A DNA stretch of 64,000 nt from Sphingorhabdus profundilacus (GCF_009769755.1 NZ_SDWJ01000001.1:1488001-1552000), one strand, 5' to 3'. Counted from the stretch's first letter, positions 43,483-52,557 are shown. Translations and numbers: made by a program. The notes: generated from the letters alone by a model not told the origin.

Positions 43483-44259
43483 CTATTCTTCGCTACGGCA
43501 GATTTTCACACCAACCCCGGCATCTGAGGTAAGGCTCTGAAATTTATCGGGCAGTTCTTCGTCTGTGAAGAGCCAGTCAATCTGGGAAAGGTGTCCAAAA
43601 CGTGACATTGCCCGGCGGCCGAACTTGCTGTGATCTGCAACCAATATCGTTTCAAGGGAGTTTGTAATGATCGCTTCGGCGTTTCGGGTCTCTTGATAGT
43701 CAAAATCCAGCAAGGCCCCGTCGGTGTCAATTCCGCTTACGCCGATGATACCGAAATCTAACCGAAATTTCTCGATAAACTCAGTGGTAGCCGGGCCGAT
43801 TATCCCGCCATCTCGTTTCCGCAACTGACCGCCTGCGATCATGACTTCAAAATCGTCATTGCCTGATAATATTGTGGCGACATGCAGATTGTTGGTGACG
43901 ACTTTAAGGTTTCTATGATTAATCAGAGCCTTGGCAACCATCTCCGTTGTAGTGCCGATGTTTAGAAACAAGGAACTGCCATTCGGGATATGCTTCGCGA
44001 CTTGAGCGGCGATATGCCTTTTTGCGTCGACAAACGTCTGGAGACGGTGATGATACGCTTCATTTTCGACGCTGGTTGCTTGTCCTGCGCCACCATGAAA
44101 TCGCTGCATCAGGCCATGTTTGCATAATATGTTGATATCGCGCCTGATGGTTTGCGGGGTTACATTAAACTGGTCGACCAGTTGCTCCGTAGCCGCAAAT
44201 CCCTGGCTTTTGACGAGCGCCAAAATCGCACTCTGACGCTTGCTGATCTCATCACCCAT
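43483..44259 (-). CDS. DeoR/GlpR-family transcriptional repressor
   Basis: 258 aa. N-terminal helix-turn-helix: RQSAILALVKSQGFAATEQL, VDQFNVTPQTIRRDINILCK, then the DeoR wing HGLMQRFHGGAG. The C-terminal DeoR sensor domain has the sugar-phosphate binding pattern LFLNIGTTTEMVAKAL, VVTNNLHVATILSG, VMIAGGQLRKRDGGIIGPAT. Effectors of the family are phosphorylated sugars or polyols. It sits between the receptor gene and the divergent symporter gene and probably controls both through the paired operators. Confidence 0.93.
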   Translation of the reverse strand: MGDEISKRQSAILALVKSQGFAATEQLVDQFNVTPQTIRRDINILCKHGLMQRFHGGAGQATSVENEAYHHRLQTFVDAKRHIAAQVAKHIPNGSSLFLNIGTTTEMVAKALINHRNLKVVTNNLHVATILSGNDDFEVMIAGGQLRKRDGGIIGPATTEFIEKFRLDFGIIGVSGIDTDGALLDFDYQETRNAEAIITNSLETILVADHSKFGRRAMSRFGHLSQIDWLFTDEELPDKFQSLTSDAGVGVKICRSEE

Positions 44260-44410
44260 ATTTCGCCCCTTTCCCCAGCCCGTGGTTCAGCCGTTACATA
44301 TTTCCAGTGCAAGGCCAACAAACAGCACATCCAAGTCCACCACATGCACTTCGCGATTGCGAGAGAAAACGAACCTTCTAAAGATTAAGATGCAATATAA
44401 GCCGAATTCG

Positions 44411-44428
44411 ATGTTCGTATTCGAAGCT
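44411..44428. promoter_or_regulatory. GlpR-like operator before the symporter gene
   Basis: ATGTTCGTATTCGAAGCT: same half-sites (ATGTTCG, CGAAG) and spacing as the site at 43441. It lies about 110 bases before the symporter start and about 150 bases before the repressor's own start on the other strand, suggesting control of both. Confidence 0.6.
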
Positions 44429-44519
44429 TGTTATTTGCGAAAAGGGAAGTAGCATTCCATTAACAAGCCTCGGTACGAAACGTCAGTCTCGCAAATCGTG
44501 GATAATGCAGGGGGACGGG

Positions 44520-46061
44520 ATGTTTCAAGAAGGTGCTTCGGCAATACAAATTGCGATTTTTTTCGCGTTGACCGGTCTGATCGCCGTCATGACGTACTTG
44601 AAAGTGCATGGCAAAGGCGCTGGGCGCGAAAGCAGTTCTAAAGAGGTTTTCCTTGCAGGAGGCGGGTTGAGCTGGCTGTTTGTGGCGGGCTCGATAACAT
44701 TGACCAATTTGTCCACCGAGCAACTCGTCGGCATGAATGGTAACCAGATGTTGCTGTTGGCGTGGTGGGAACTATCGGGCTTTGTCGGGTTGATGATATT
44801 GGCATTCGTTTTTGTACCGATTTATTACCGCAACAAATGCACGACCGTCACCGAGTTGCTGGAGCGCCGCTACAAGGGGGGCAGCATACGCACCGTAATT
44901 TCAGCAATGTTTCTTGTCGGCAACATTCTGATTTATCTGCCAGCCGCCTTGTACAGCGGCAGCCTTTTTTTGCAGTCGCTGTTTGGAACGGAATTTTCGC
45001 TTTTGGTATATGCAGCCCCGATGGCAATCATAGCCGCCGCATATACGATTACGGGCGGACTTCGTGCCGTCGCTGTGATGGACACTTATTCCGGAATTGG
45101 CCTGCTTGCCATAGCTTTACTGGTTGTGTTCCTCGCTTTGGCAGCGGTGAATTTCGACATATTTACCGGTGTTCCTGAATTCAGGACAACCATGGTAGGC
45201 GCGATTGACTCGCCCATACCGTTTCACACATTGTTCACCGGCATGATTTTCATCCAGATCTTCTATTGGTCGACCAACCAGAATATCACGCAAAAAGCGA
45301 TGGCCGCGCCTAATGTAAAGGAAGCGCAAAAGGGTGTGTTTGCCGCAGCAGCGATACGAGTTCTCGTTATCCCGGCGATAGTTGTTATACCAGGCGTGGT
45401 CGCGTTCAAATTGTTCGGCGACGTCAACGACGCAGCTTATGGCAAGCTTGTCGCCCAGGTTTTACCGGGTTGGATGTCCGGCGCATTTGCTGCCATGATG
45501 GCCGCGGCCGTGATTGCCCATACGAGCGCGATTTTGAACAGTTCGGTCGCACTATATTCGATGGATTTCCATGAGAAATTCATCGCCCCGATTGCGAAGC
45601 CCTGGAAAGTTGCGGCAATTGCCTCTGTTGTTCTGACCATCACTTCGATCTTGATGGTTCCGATTTTCCAGAATGCCGAAAGCATTATCAACTTGTTGCA
45701 GCAATTGAACGGTTTGTTCTCGATGCCGATCCTGTCCGCCTTCATCGCCGGATTGCTTTTCCGCAATGTGGACGCGCGCGCGGCAATTGGTGGACTGGTT
45801 TGGGGACTGGGCAGCTACGCGGTGCACAATTTCATACTTTATGTACCCAATGCAGATTTCAACGGCCAAACTTACTATCAGCATTGGGGATTGCCGTGGC
45901 TGCATTATATTGACGTGATGGTTATTGTGCTGGTGACATCTGTCATTGTGTCGCTGATCGTCAACAGGTTTGCTTTTGGCAACCGTGCTACATTTATCTT
46001 CAGCGCGGCTGGACGCGACATGCGCCGTGCCGAAAACGCTGCAATCGAGGCGGCAGGGTAA
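44520..46061 (+). CDS. Sodium/solute symporter, SSS (SLC5) family, SglT-like
   Basis: 513 aa from the ATG at 44520, which is preceded by AGGGGG; an ATG five codons earlier is possible. Thirteen or so membrane segments. Family landmarks: FLAGGGLSWLFVAGSITLTN, then STEQLVGMNG, YYRNKCTTVTELLERRY, then YWSTNQNITQKAMAAPNVKE and AQKGVFAAAAIRVLVIPAIV, closest to the sugar branch (vSGLT-like). Inner-membrane partner for the TonB receptor: sugar or polyol uptake is inferred from branch and from the DeoR-type regulator. Confidence 0.9.
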   Translation: MFQEGASAIQIAIFFALTGLIAVMTYLKVHGKGAGRESSSKEVFLAGGGLSWLFVAGSITLTNLSTEQLVGMNGNQMLLLAWWELSGFVGLMILAFVFVPIYYRNKCTTVTELLERRYKGGSIRTVISAMFLVGNILIYLPAALYSGSLFLQSLFGTEFSLLVYAAPMAIIAAAYTITGGLRAVAVMDTYSGIGLLAIALLVVFLALAAVNFDIFTGVPEFRTTMVGAIDSPIPFHTLFTGMIFIQIFYWSTNQNITQKAMAAPNVKEAQKGVFAAAAIRVLVIPAIVVIPGVVAFKLFGDVNDAAYGKLVAQVLPGWMSGAFAAMMAAAVIAHTSAILNSSVALYSMDFHEKFIAPIAKPWKVAAIASVVLTITSILMVPIFQNAESIINLLQQLNGLFSMPILSAFIAGLLFRNVDARAAIGGLVWGLGSYAVHNFILYVPNADFNGQTYYQHWGLPWLHYIDVMVIVLVTSVIVSLIVNRFAFGNRATFIFSAAGRDMRRAENAAIEAAG

Positions 46062-46464
46062 CAAGCGCATTAAACTGAGATGTCGAGCGCCCACGGATGG
46101 GTTTCGCCTGGCCTTGTGTTCGGACCTGTAGCGATTACCGCTTGCTCAAAATTGCAAATTGCCAAATTTGTTTGCAAAACATGCTTATCATTCTCGATAT
46201 CATGGCTGATCAAAAAGTTCACGAGAAAGGTTAATTTCCGGAATTCAAAAGACAGATTTATATCTATATATTTCAATTTGATGAAAGACTTTACATGTCT
46301 TAACCATCTATTCTTTCGACAGTATTTTCAATCAAGTTTACAAAAAATTAATCAGTCGATTCGGGGCTTTAAAAAATCCTGCGTCACCGAGGGTCGCAAA
46401 TATATGGAACCATAGACCCGATTTTCGGGTGCATGATGGTTGTGTCTTTAAGGGCGGTGTATTT
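46062..46464. other. AT-rich intergenic region before the pilus operon, no gene
   Basis: About 400 bases, visibly the most AT-rich part of the window (for example 46240-46360). Open frames here have no family resemblance. It separates the uptake module from the pilus operon and presumably carries the pilus promoter; no clear -35/-10 pair was chosen because many AT-rich candidates exist. Confidence 0.6.
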
Positions 46465-47070
46465 GTGCGACTATCTGGGGCTAAATTTCTCGCGTTAAGT
46501 GCGATATTCGTCGCCTCATTCGCCTTCTTTCCGGCGGCAACGATTGCTAAGGCGCCGTCTGGAAGCTCGCTGCAAATCGAAATAGAAGCATCAATCGGTC
46601 GGCGTTGCGGCATCGCTCCGCTCGGCGCTAATTCGAACGATAGCGGCCGCATTGACGAACCAACAAGGATCGCCTTTCGCTTTGGTCTGGACTGCAACAC
46701 CCCATTCAAGATTGGCGTCGCGGCAAAAAATGGCGCGCTTCAATTGGTGGACACGGCTTCTCAAATTCAGAATGTCGGTGCGTTTGCCTATCGCAAAAAC
46801 TATGTTGCCGGGCTTCAGTTTAATACGGATCAAACAGGACTTGTCACTGCGGGAGAATGCGCTTCAACTTCGTTGACATCCGCAAACTCGGCTTGTCGTT
46901 TCTACGGTTCCAAGCCAGGGTCCGGTCTTTATTCCGGCCGCGATACTTCTGCTATTGGAAAGGAAGGCGAATTGACCGTCACTTGGCAGGGCGACGAAGC
47001 GGACACTGTGCGACTTGCGGCAGGCGCTTATCAAGAGATTTTAACGATTATTGTGGCTCCAAGCACATGA
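46465..47070 (+). CDS. Chaperone-usher pilin-like subunit (minor), SCPU type
   Basis: 201 aa if started at GTG 46465, with AAGGGCGG nearby upstream; a GTG twelve codons earlier is less likely. Signal peptide LSAIFVASFAFFPAATIAKA. The mature part opens with a cysteine (GRRCGIAPLG) paired to a later one (GLDCNTPFKI), as in spore-coat-U/CsuA-type pilins, has a second pair (GECASTSL, NSACRFYG), and ends in a beta-strand-like AGAYQEILTIIVAP. Overall similarity is weak, so the call depends on position as first gene of the pilus operon. Confidence 0.7.
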   Translation: MRLSGAKFLALSAIFVASFAFFPAATIAKAPSGSSLQIEIEASIGRRCGIAPLGANSNDSGRIDEPTRIAFRFGLDCNTPFKIGVAAKNGALQLVDTASQIQNVGAFAYRKNYVAGLQFNTDQTGLVTAGECASTSLTSANSACRFYGSKPGSGLYSGRDTSAIGKEGELTVTWQGDEADTVRLAAGAYQEILTIIVAPST

Positions 47071-47144
47071 TATCAAAACATAAATTCAGTTAAATGAATC
47101 CGATCCGCGCTTCACTGGAGAGAAACGCGGTGGGCGAAGAGAGC

Positions 47145-47168
47145 GTCTGATCTCTCTTAAAATCAGAC
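47145..47168 (+). promoter_or_regulatory. Stem-loop in the leader of the major pilin gene
   Basis: GTCTGAT / ATCAGAC stem with a ten-base loop (CTCTCTTAAA), starting about 50 bases before the pilin ATG and not followed by a T run. It may stabilise the 5' end of a processed pilin message; inference only. Confidence 0.4.
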
Positions 47169-47196
47169 CGGAGTTTAAGTGAAAAGGAACAAGCTG

Positions 47197-47850
47197 ATGA
47201 AAAAATGTTTAATTGCGGTCGCGACCTTCGCTGCACTGACGTCCGCCCCGGCCTTTGCCGACGGCAATAATCGCAGTACCGATACCGAAATCTTCACGAT
47301 AAACGCGACAAACCCAGCAAAGTGTAATCTTGAAGCGACAACCTACACGCTTAACTTAGATACCAACGCTCTTTCCAACGACGAAGGCTTCGCTCTTGCA
47401 ACGGTATCGAGCTCGGTCGCGAACAAGATGAATCAGGCAAATGTTACCGCCTGGTGCACCGGCGCAAAGAACACTCTGCAGATGTATCGCACTGCGTTCG
47501 TAACCGATAGCGGTATAAAGGGCACAGACGGGTTCAACCGCGCCGTCGTATATGATGTGAATATGAACATTGCCGGTGCCGTCCGTTCAGATGGCTTCAC
47601 ACCGACCGAAGGAACATCCGATGGTCAAGGCAATGGTCCCGGTGTTGGTTCGGGTGCAGGAATTACAGTTGGCCGCTTCGGTGCAACCGGTTCTGGCGCG
47701 CAGGTGGTATTTTCTTCTGAACTCAATTCCGAAGCCGTTACCAATGGCAACAGCACTGCCGCCCGTGGCAACTTTACGGCTGACGCAAACCGGTTAATCG
47801 CTGGCCAATATATCAGCACGTTAACCATAGAGTTGACACCCGGCGTATAA
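47197..47850 (+). CDS. Probable major pilin of the chaperone-usher pilus
   Basis: 217 aa from the ATG at 47197, with AAAAGGAAC upstream; a GTG at 47179 is also in frame. Signal peptide to PAFA (residue 21). The mature protein has an early cysteine pair (PAKCNLEATTYTL, VTAWCTGAKN), a Gly/Thr/Ser-rich middle and ends YISTLTIELTPGV, the alternating beta strand by which pilins are held by chaperone and usher. A hairpin follows the stop and could reduce transcription into the chaperone gene, giving more pilin than usher. Confidence 0.75.
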   Translation: MKKCLIAVATFAALTSAPAFADGNNRSTDTEIFTINATNPAKCNLEATTYTLNLDTNALSNDEGFALATVSSSVANKMNQANVTAWCTGAKNTLQMYRTAFVTDSGIKGTDGFNRAVVYDVNMNIAGAVRSDGFTPTEGTSDGQGNGPGVGSGAGITVGRFGATGSGAQVVFSSELNSEAVTNGNSTAARGNFTADANRLIAGQYISTLTIELTPGV

Positions 47851-47864
47851 AAAATGGATAGAGG

Positions 47865-47903
47865 ATCCCGGGGGCAGAATATTTTGTTCCCGGGATTATT
47901 TTT
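47865..47903 (+). terminator. Probable partial terminator/attenuator between pilin and chaperone genes
   Basis: ATCCCGGG / CCCGGGAT stem with a long loop (GGCAGAATATTTTGTT), then TATTTTTG. It lies inside what should be one operon, between the abundant pilin and the low-abundance assembly genes. Confidence 0.65.
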
Positions 47904-47942
47904 GTCCGACCCGAAGGGCAAAAAAATGGGGACTTATCTATA

Positions 47943-48704
47943 ATGCCGTTTCGGCCCAAAGCAGCTATTTATGCTGCATTTTCCGTTGCTGTCAGCGCTG
48001 GACTGGCAACCGCGTTATACGCAATGACCGTGTCCCCTGTCGTAATCGATTTGCAGACATCGGGCCAACGCATGTCGCAAGTTGTCACCATTGAGAATAA
48101 ATATGCAAAACCTGTTATTCTCGAAGTCCTGACACAGGAGGCTGAATATACCGATGATGGTGTTCGCGGCACGGGAAAAGCAACGGATGATTTGTTGGTC
48201 TTTCCACCACAGGCGCAAATCGCACCCGGAGGCACACAGGCCGTCCGGATACAATATGTCGGCGATCCCGACCTTGTAAAAAGCCGCCACTATTTTGTTA
48301 CGGTAGCACAATTGCCGGTCAAGATTCCCGAGGGGGAATCGGCGCTGCAGCTGCTTTACAACTTTCAAATTGTTACGGGTGTCAGCATGGCCGGCAAACG
48401 TTCAAAATTGAGTATTTCTAAAGCGGAAACCTATGTCGGTGGCGACGGAAAACCAAGAGTATTGCTGATTTTGAACAACGAATCAGATACTTATGGGTAT
48501 CTGTCAAATGGCTCCTTACGCATCGTCCAGAAAGATGACACCGGAAAGGAGGTCTTTAAAAAAACCATGACCGGTGACCAGATTTCTCAGGAAATTGGAT
48601 TTGGCCTGGTTGGCGCGGGTCAGATACGGAAAATGCAAACCGGAATTATTTTGCCGACTTCGGGGGGTAGCGTTGAGGCGTATTTCACACCATCAACGCG
48701 CTAA
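47943..48704 (+). CDS. Periplasmic pilus chaperone (PapD/FimC family)
   Basis: 253 aa. Signal peptide to LYAM (about residue 27). The first Ig-like domain has VSPVVIDLQTSGQRMSQVVT and the strand DDLLVFPPQAQIAPGGTQAV, then RIQYVGDP, matching the F1-G1 region that donates a strand to pilins. The second domain starts near residue 150. Binds pilins in the periplasm and takes them to the usher. No second chaperone gene is present in the operon. Confidence 0.9.
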   Translation: MPFRPKAAIYAAFSVAVSAGLATALYAMTVSPVVIDLQTSGQRMSQVVTIENKYAKPVILEVLTQEAEYTDDGVRGTGKATDDLLVFPPQAQIAPGGTQAVRIQYVGDPDLVKSRHYFVTVAQLPVKIPEGESALQLLYNFQIVTGVSMAGKRSKLSISKAETYVGGDGKPRVLLILNNESDTYGYLSNGSLRIVQKDDTGKEVFKKTMTGDQISQEIGFGLVGAGQIRKMQTGIILPTSGGSVEAYFTPSTR

Positions 48705-51576
48705 TTCCGGGCAGTTTCGAACTTCGTCCGTTATAGTCCTTGGAATGGGGGGACTATCCTTTGCGTCCCCGGCGATGGCATCTTCGGGGGCAAGTGCCGC
48801 CGCGCTTGCAATGTCCAATCCAGCGCTAGTTCAAGCCTTGTCGACCGATTTCGACTATGACTTTTTTGCAGCGTTCCCGCAAGATGAAGCGCTCCAACCA
48901 ATTGTCTCATCATCCGGGCACTTGTTTGTACCTATACCAAAGCCGCCTCAATATAGTTTTTTCGATCTACCGGAACATCATACCCTTTCTAGCGCGCAGA
49001 CTTTTGGTTCGGTTGCGGTCAGCAACTTGTTCGACGTGGCAGAAAAAGACCCTAAAAAAATTGATGCCGAAACGCCTGCACCCTTTCTATCCATTTCGCC
49101 TGATTATCTGTTCTTTGGCGATACACCCCAATCGTCAAATTCGCCCGCAACTGTTCCTTACAACTTTACGGCAACACAGTCGGTTGATCTCGACGCAGCA
49201 CCTGCGGTTCGGCTGAACCCGACGGGCCGAGATATAAATCTGTCCGCTCCGATGCGAGACGGCACATTTGTGCTAAATGAGGTTTCTTTCATTCTGACCG
49301 CCGATGACCAGGTCAAGGTCGAAACCAAATCATTTGTGGAGGCGATGCGCCATATTCTCTCTTCGGAGAATTTGCGCGTCCTTGAAACCAGTTTGGCAGG
49401 TCTGGACTATGCGCTCATCCCTCAAATTTCGCGTTTGGGCTATGTCATCAGCTATGAGCCTGCCAGCATCAGTCTCAATATAAAGATACCTGCCGACGCA
49501 CGCGAAGCGCAGGACATCTCATTACGCCGGTTTGACGATGGGGTGACCGGACAATATTCCGAGCCAGCAACTTTCAGCGGCTATGTTAACTTCCGAAGTT
49601 TTGGGGATTATATCTGGAATGGCGTGGATTCCGGTTTTCAAACGCCAACCAGTTTGATCGACAGCGCAATCCGGTATCGCGGTTTCGTGCTCGAAAATGA
49701 AGCAACAGTTCGGCTGAACTCAGATTCGCAGAATTTCTTTACCCGTGAAGGTACCCGGCTGGTCTATGATGACCGTCGGCGTCTGGTTCGCTTCTCTGCA
49801 GGTGACCTGATCACAAGCGGCCGCGGTTTTGCTGGAAGCCCGCAGATAGCTGGCCTGTCTGCAACGCGCGTCTATTCTATCGTTGACCCCTTGCGTAATG
49901 TGCAACCCCGTGGTGATCGATCTTTCACGCTAACGCGACCTTCAACCGTCGAAGCGACAATTAACGGGCAGGTTATCCGGAGGGTGCGCTTACAGCCCGG
50001 TGTTTATAACATTCGCGACTTCCCCTTCGTGCAGGGAACGAACAACGTCGAATTCAATATCCAAGATGACGCGGGCGGAACGCAGCGCATCACCTTTTCT
50101 CAGTTTTTTGACCGTACATTGCTGGCAGAAGGCCTTACTGAATTTTCGGTACAGGCCGGCATTTTGGCGCCGTTTCGTCGGTCTTCCCGGGATTACCAAA
50201 CCAGCGAACCTGCCGTGTCAGGCTGGTTCCGCCGCGGTATGAGCGAAACTGTTACCTTGGGTGGCAATTTCAACTTCAATAAATCGGGTGCAACAGCAGG
50301 AGCCGAAGCAGTCGTCGCCAGCCCTGTCGGCATCTTGGGCTTTGATGCCGCGGTCAGTGATGTGGATGGAATCGGAACAGGTTTTGCAGCCAATGTCGGC
50401 CTTCAAAAAAGCTTCGGAGGTTATGACGTTACCCCACGATCAGTTGCGGCTAGCGTTGAATACCGAAGCGCAAACTTTGCAAATCCAGGATTTTTCGGGG
50501 TTGATAACCGGATCAAGTGGAACTTGTCGGCATCCTATGCCCAGCCCATTGGACAATCGCAATTTGTTTCCATTAGTGGCGACTATGGTGTTGCCCGTGG
50601 CGCATTGCGCGATGAAGTCAGCGCGCGCCTGACCTACGGCTATAACATCAATCCCCGACTTAACCTGACTGTCGACGGCACTTACGAACGTCGCGCTATT
50701 TTTGGCAGTGAATATGGTGTGAGGGCAACATTAGCTGTAAAGCTGGGCCCCCGTTCTAACGCTGTTGCGGAAATCGATACCCGGACAGAACGAGCCCGGA
50801 TCGGATATCAGACCGCATCAGGCGACGGCGTTGGCAGTTGGACGGCATCGGGCGATCTGGACATTAGTGAACAGGATGCGGGTTTCAACGGTGGCTTCAA
50901 CTATAATGCCAACCGTGCGGAAATTGGTTTGACGCACACGACCGTTTACGAACTATCGGGTCGCCGGACGGATTCACAAAGGACGTCGTTGCGCCTTGGG
51001 ACAGCGATCGCATTTGCCGACGGAAAATTTGCGCTTTCCCGTCCCATTTATGATTCGTTCGCCATGGTTTCCGCGCATAAATCGCTCGGCAAGGCGCAGG
51101 TTATTCTGGACCCGCGCGAAGAGCATTTTACTGCTAAATCGGGTATTTTCGGACCCGCGGTTGATCCTAACCTTGGCGCATATATTCGACGTACCATAAC
51201 CTATGATGTGCCAAATGCTCCAATAGGTTATGACTTGGGTTCAGCTAGCGCCAAAATCCTTCCGCCCTATCGGGGGGGATATCTGGTAACGGCGGGTTCC
51301 GATTATTCCGTAACTGCGCTTGGAACATTGATCGGTCCAAACGGATCGCCAGTAAGTCTGCTATCCGGCAAGGCGACCGAGCTAGGTGTTAGCAATCCTC
51401 GCACTTTGACTATCTTCACAAACCGCACCGGTCGTTTTGGAATTTCAGGTATGCGGCCAGGTCGCTGGCGTATAGAAATGCCGACCGAACCGCCCACCGT
51501 TGTTGAAATTGTGGTTCCGGAAAAAAGTCTCGGCGTTGTTCGTCTGGGCGAAGTAAAATTGGGAGATGTGCAGTGA
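48673..51576 (+). CDS. Outer-membrane usher (FimD/PapC family) with extended N-terminus
   Basis: 967 aa from the chosen TTG at 48673, which overlaps the chaperone gene by 32 bases and follows GGGGGG by five; an ATG at 48745 would cut the signal peptide (h-region SSVIVLGMGGLSFASPAMA) in half. About 180 residues of unrecognised, Ser/Pro-rich sequence come before the usher N-domain (NLSAPMRDGTFVLNEVSFIL). The barrel and plug region is clear: FLRNFGDYIWNG-like NFRSFGDYIWNGVDS, VYSIVDPLRNVQPRGDRSFT, RPSTVEATINGQVIRRVRLQ, PGVYNIRDFPFVQGTNNVEF. C-terminal plug/CTD-like carboxypeptidase-type fold ends near RFGISGMRPGRWRIEMP. Forms the pore through which the pilus grows. Confidence 0.88.
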   Translation: MRRISHHQRANSGQFRTSSVIVLGMGGLSFASPAMASSGASAAALAMSNPALVQALSTDFDYDFFAAFPQDEALQPIVSSSGHLFVPIPKPPQYSFFDLPEHHTLSSAQTFGSVAVSNLFDVAEKDPKKIDAETPAPFLSISPDYLFFGDTPQSSNSPATVPYNFTATQSVDLDAAPAVRLNPTGRDINLSAPMRDGTFVLNEVSFILTADDQVKVETKSFVEAMRHILSSENLRVLETSLAGLDYALIPQISRLGYVISYEPASISLNIKIPADAREAQDISLRRFDDGVTGQYSEPATFSGYVNFRSFGDYIWNGVDSGFQTPTSLIDSAIRYRGFVLENEATVRLNSDSQNFFTREGTRLVYDDRRRLVRFSAGDLITSGRGFAGSPQIAGLSATRVYSIVDPLRNVQPRGDRSFTLTRPSTVEATINGQVIRRVRLQPGVYNIRDFPFVQGTNNVEFNIQDDAGGTQRITFSQFFDRTLLAEGLTEFSVQAGILAPFRRSSRDYQTSEPAVSGWFRRGMSETVTLGGNFNFNKSGATAGAEAVVASPVGILGFDAAVSDVDGIGTGFAANVGLQKSFGGYDVTPRSVAASVEYRSANFANPGFFGVDNRIKWNLSASYAQPIGQSQFVSISGDYGVARGALRDEVSARLTYGYNINPRLNLTVDGTYERRAIFGSEYGVRATLAVKLGPRSNAVAEIDTRTERARIGYQTASGDGVGSWTASGDLDISEQDAGFNGGFNYNANRAEIGLTHTTVYELSGRRTDSQRTSLRLGTAIAFADGKFALSRPIYDSFAMVSAHKSLGKAQVILDPREEHFTAKSGIFGPAVDPNLGAYIRRTITYDVPNAPIGYDLGSASAKILPPYRGGYLVTAGSDYSVTALGTLIGPNGSPVSLLSGKATELGVSNPRTLTIFTNRTGRFGISGMRPGRWRIEMPTEPPTVVEIVVPEKSLGVVRLGEVKLGDVQ

Positions 51577-52535
51577 AACCGGTCATTATTACTATGGCAA
51601 TTGCCGCCGCCTTTCTGACAAATGCGCCTGCACTCGCCCAAACGCAGTGCGCCCAGTTCGAACTGATAGGAAATGGCGGACGGGTTGCTTATCAGCCATT
51701 TGACTCCAGTCCTACTGTCGAAACGTTCGATGTACGCATTCGCCGCTTGGCCGATGGGATTAGCGGGGTTCGGTTCTTACTGGTCGACACCACGCCACAG
51801 ACGACCGGACCGAAAATTGGTCTTGCAGGACCATCTCAGTATGAAATCGATTGGCTGGAAGACAATACACGCCGAATATTGGTGGTCGGAAATGAACAGC
51901 CGCAGCCGACTACGGGCGCTCAAGTCCAATTTGCTGAACGTTCAGGAACGCAGCTCACCCGTTTTCGGTTTTCGATACCAGCCGGCCAACAGGCGCCGGC
52001 TCGAGTGCATCGCGAAAATCTGACGGTAAGGTATCAGTGTTTGGATGCTCAGGGTCGGCAGATCGGCGCAACTCAGGAACAGCCAGCTTCTGTCGAGCTT
52101 TCTCTTACCGTTCCCCGTTATGTCGCCGCTTATATCGGAAGCGCTGGACAAACCCGTGGAACAATTGACTTTGGTGATGTCGGATCTGTTTCGGCTACAT
52201 TGAACCGGGCGATAAACATCACGGCATTAAGCACGCTACCATTTGCGATAAAATTCGATAGCGAAAATGGCGGACTTTTGAAGAAACGCGCCGGTGACGC
52301 GCAAGGTATAATCTACGCTATGCGCTATGCCGGTATCGTCGTCAGCACCGGAGATACTGTTGTATGTCCTATGACCCCTGCCCCAATGGGCACCGGAGAG
52401 CAGCTTGAGGTTGGCCTCGACCGCGCATCGATCGTCACCCTGCCTGCCGGTAGCTACCGGGATACGGTGACAATGACTTTCACACCCCGCGATTCTGCTT
52501 CAACGGCCAATTGCTTGGTCAACACGCGGAACTAG
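51573..52535 (+). CDS. Pilus tip/adhesin-like subunit with SCPU-type C-terminus
   Basis: 320 aa, GTG start overlapping the usher stop (GTGA) with GGGAG upstream. Signal peptide to ALAQ (residue 23). Two halves: residues 25-185, unrecognised beta-rich region with one cysteine pair (QCAQFEL, RYQCLDAQ), possibly an adhesin domain; residues 190-320, a pilin-like domain (IGSAGQTRGTIDFGDVGSVS, PAGSYRDTVTMTFTP) like the donor-strand domain of CsuE-type tip proteins. Last gene of the operon, as tip genes often are. Confidence 0.75.
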   Translation: MKPVIITMAIAAAFLTNAPALAQTQCAQFELIGNGGRVAYQPFDSSPTVETFDVRIRRLADGISGVRFLLVDTTPQTTGPKIGLAGPSQYEIDWLEDNTRRILVVGNEQPQPTTGAQVQFAERSGTQLTRFRFSIPAGQQAPARVHRENLTVRYQCLDAQGRQIGATQEQPASVELSLTVPRYVAAYIGSAGQTRGTIDFGDVGSVSATLNRAINITALSTLPFAIKFDSENGGLLKKRAGDAQGIIYAMRYAGIVVSTGDTVVCPMTPAPMGTGEQLEVGLDRASIVTLPAGSYRDTVTMTFTPRDSASTANCLVNTRN

Positions 52536-52557
52536 CGGTTTTCCTACTATTCTGGGA

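Noticed and set aside
46080-46415. Possible gene in the AT-rich region before the pilus operon
   Set aside because: Composition follows the AT-rich DNA, no signal peptide or domain, no ribosome binding site.
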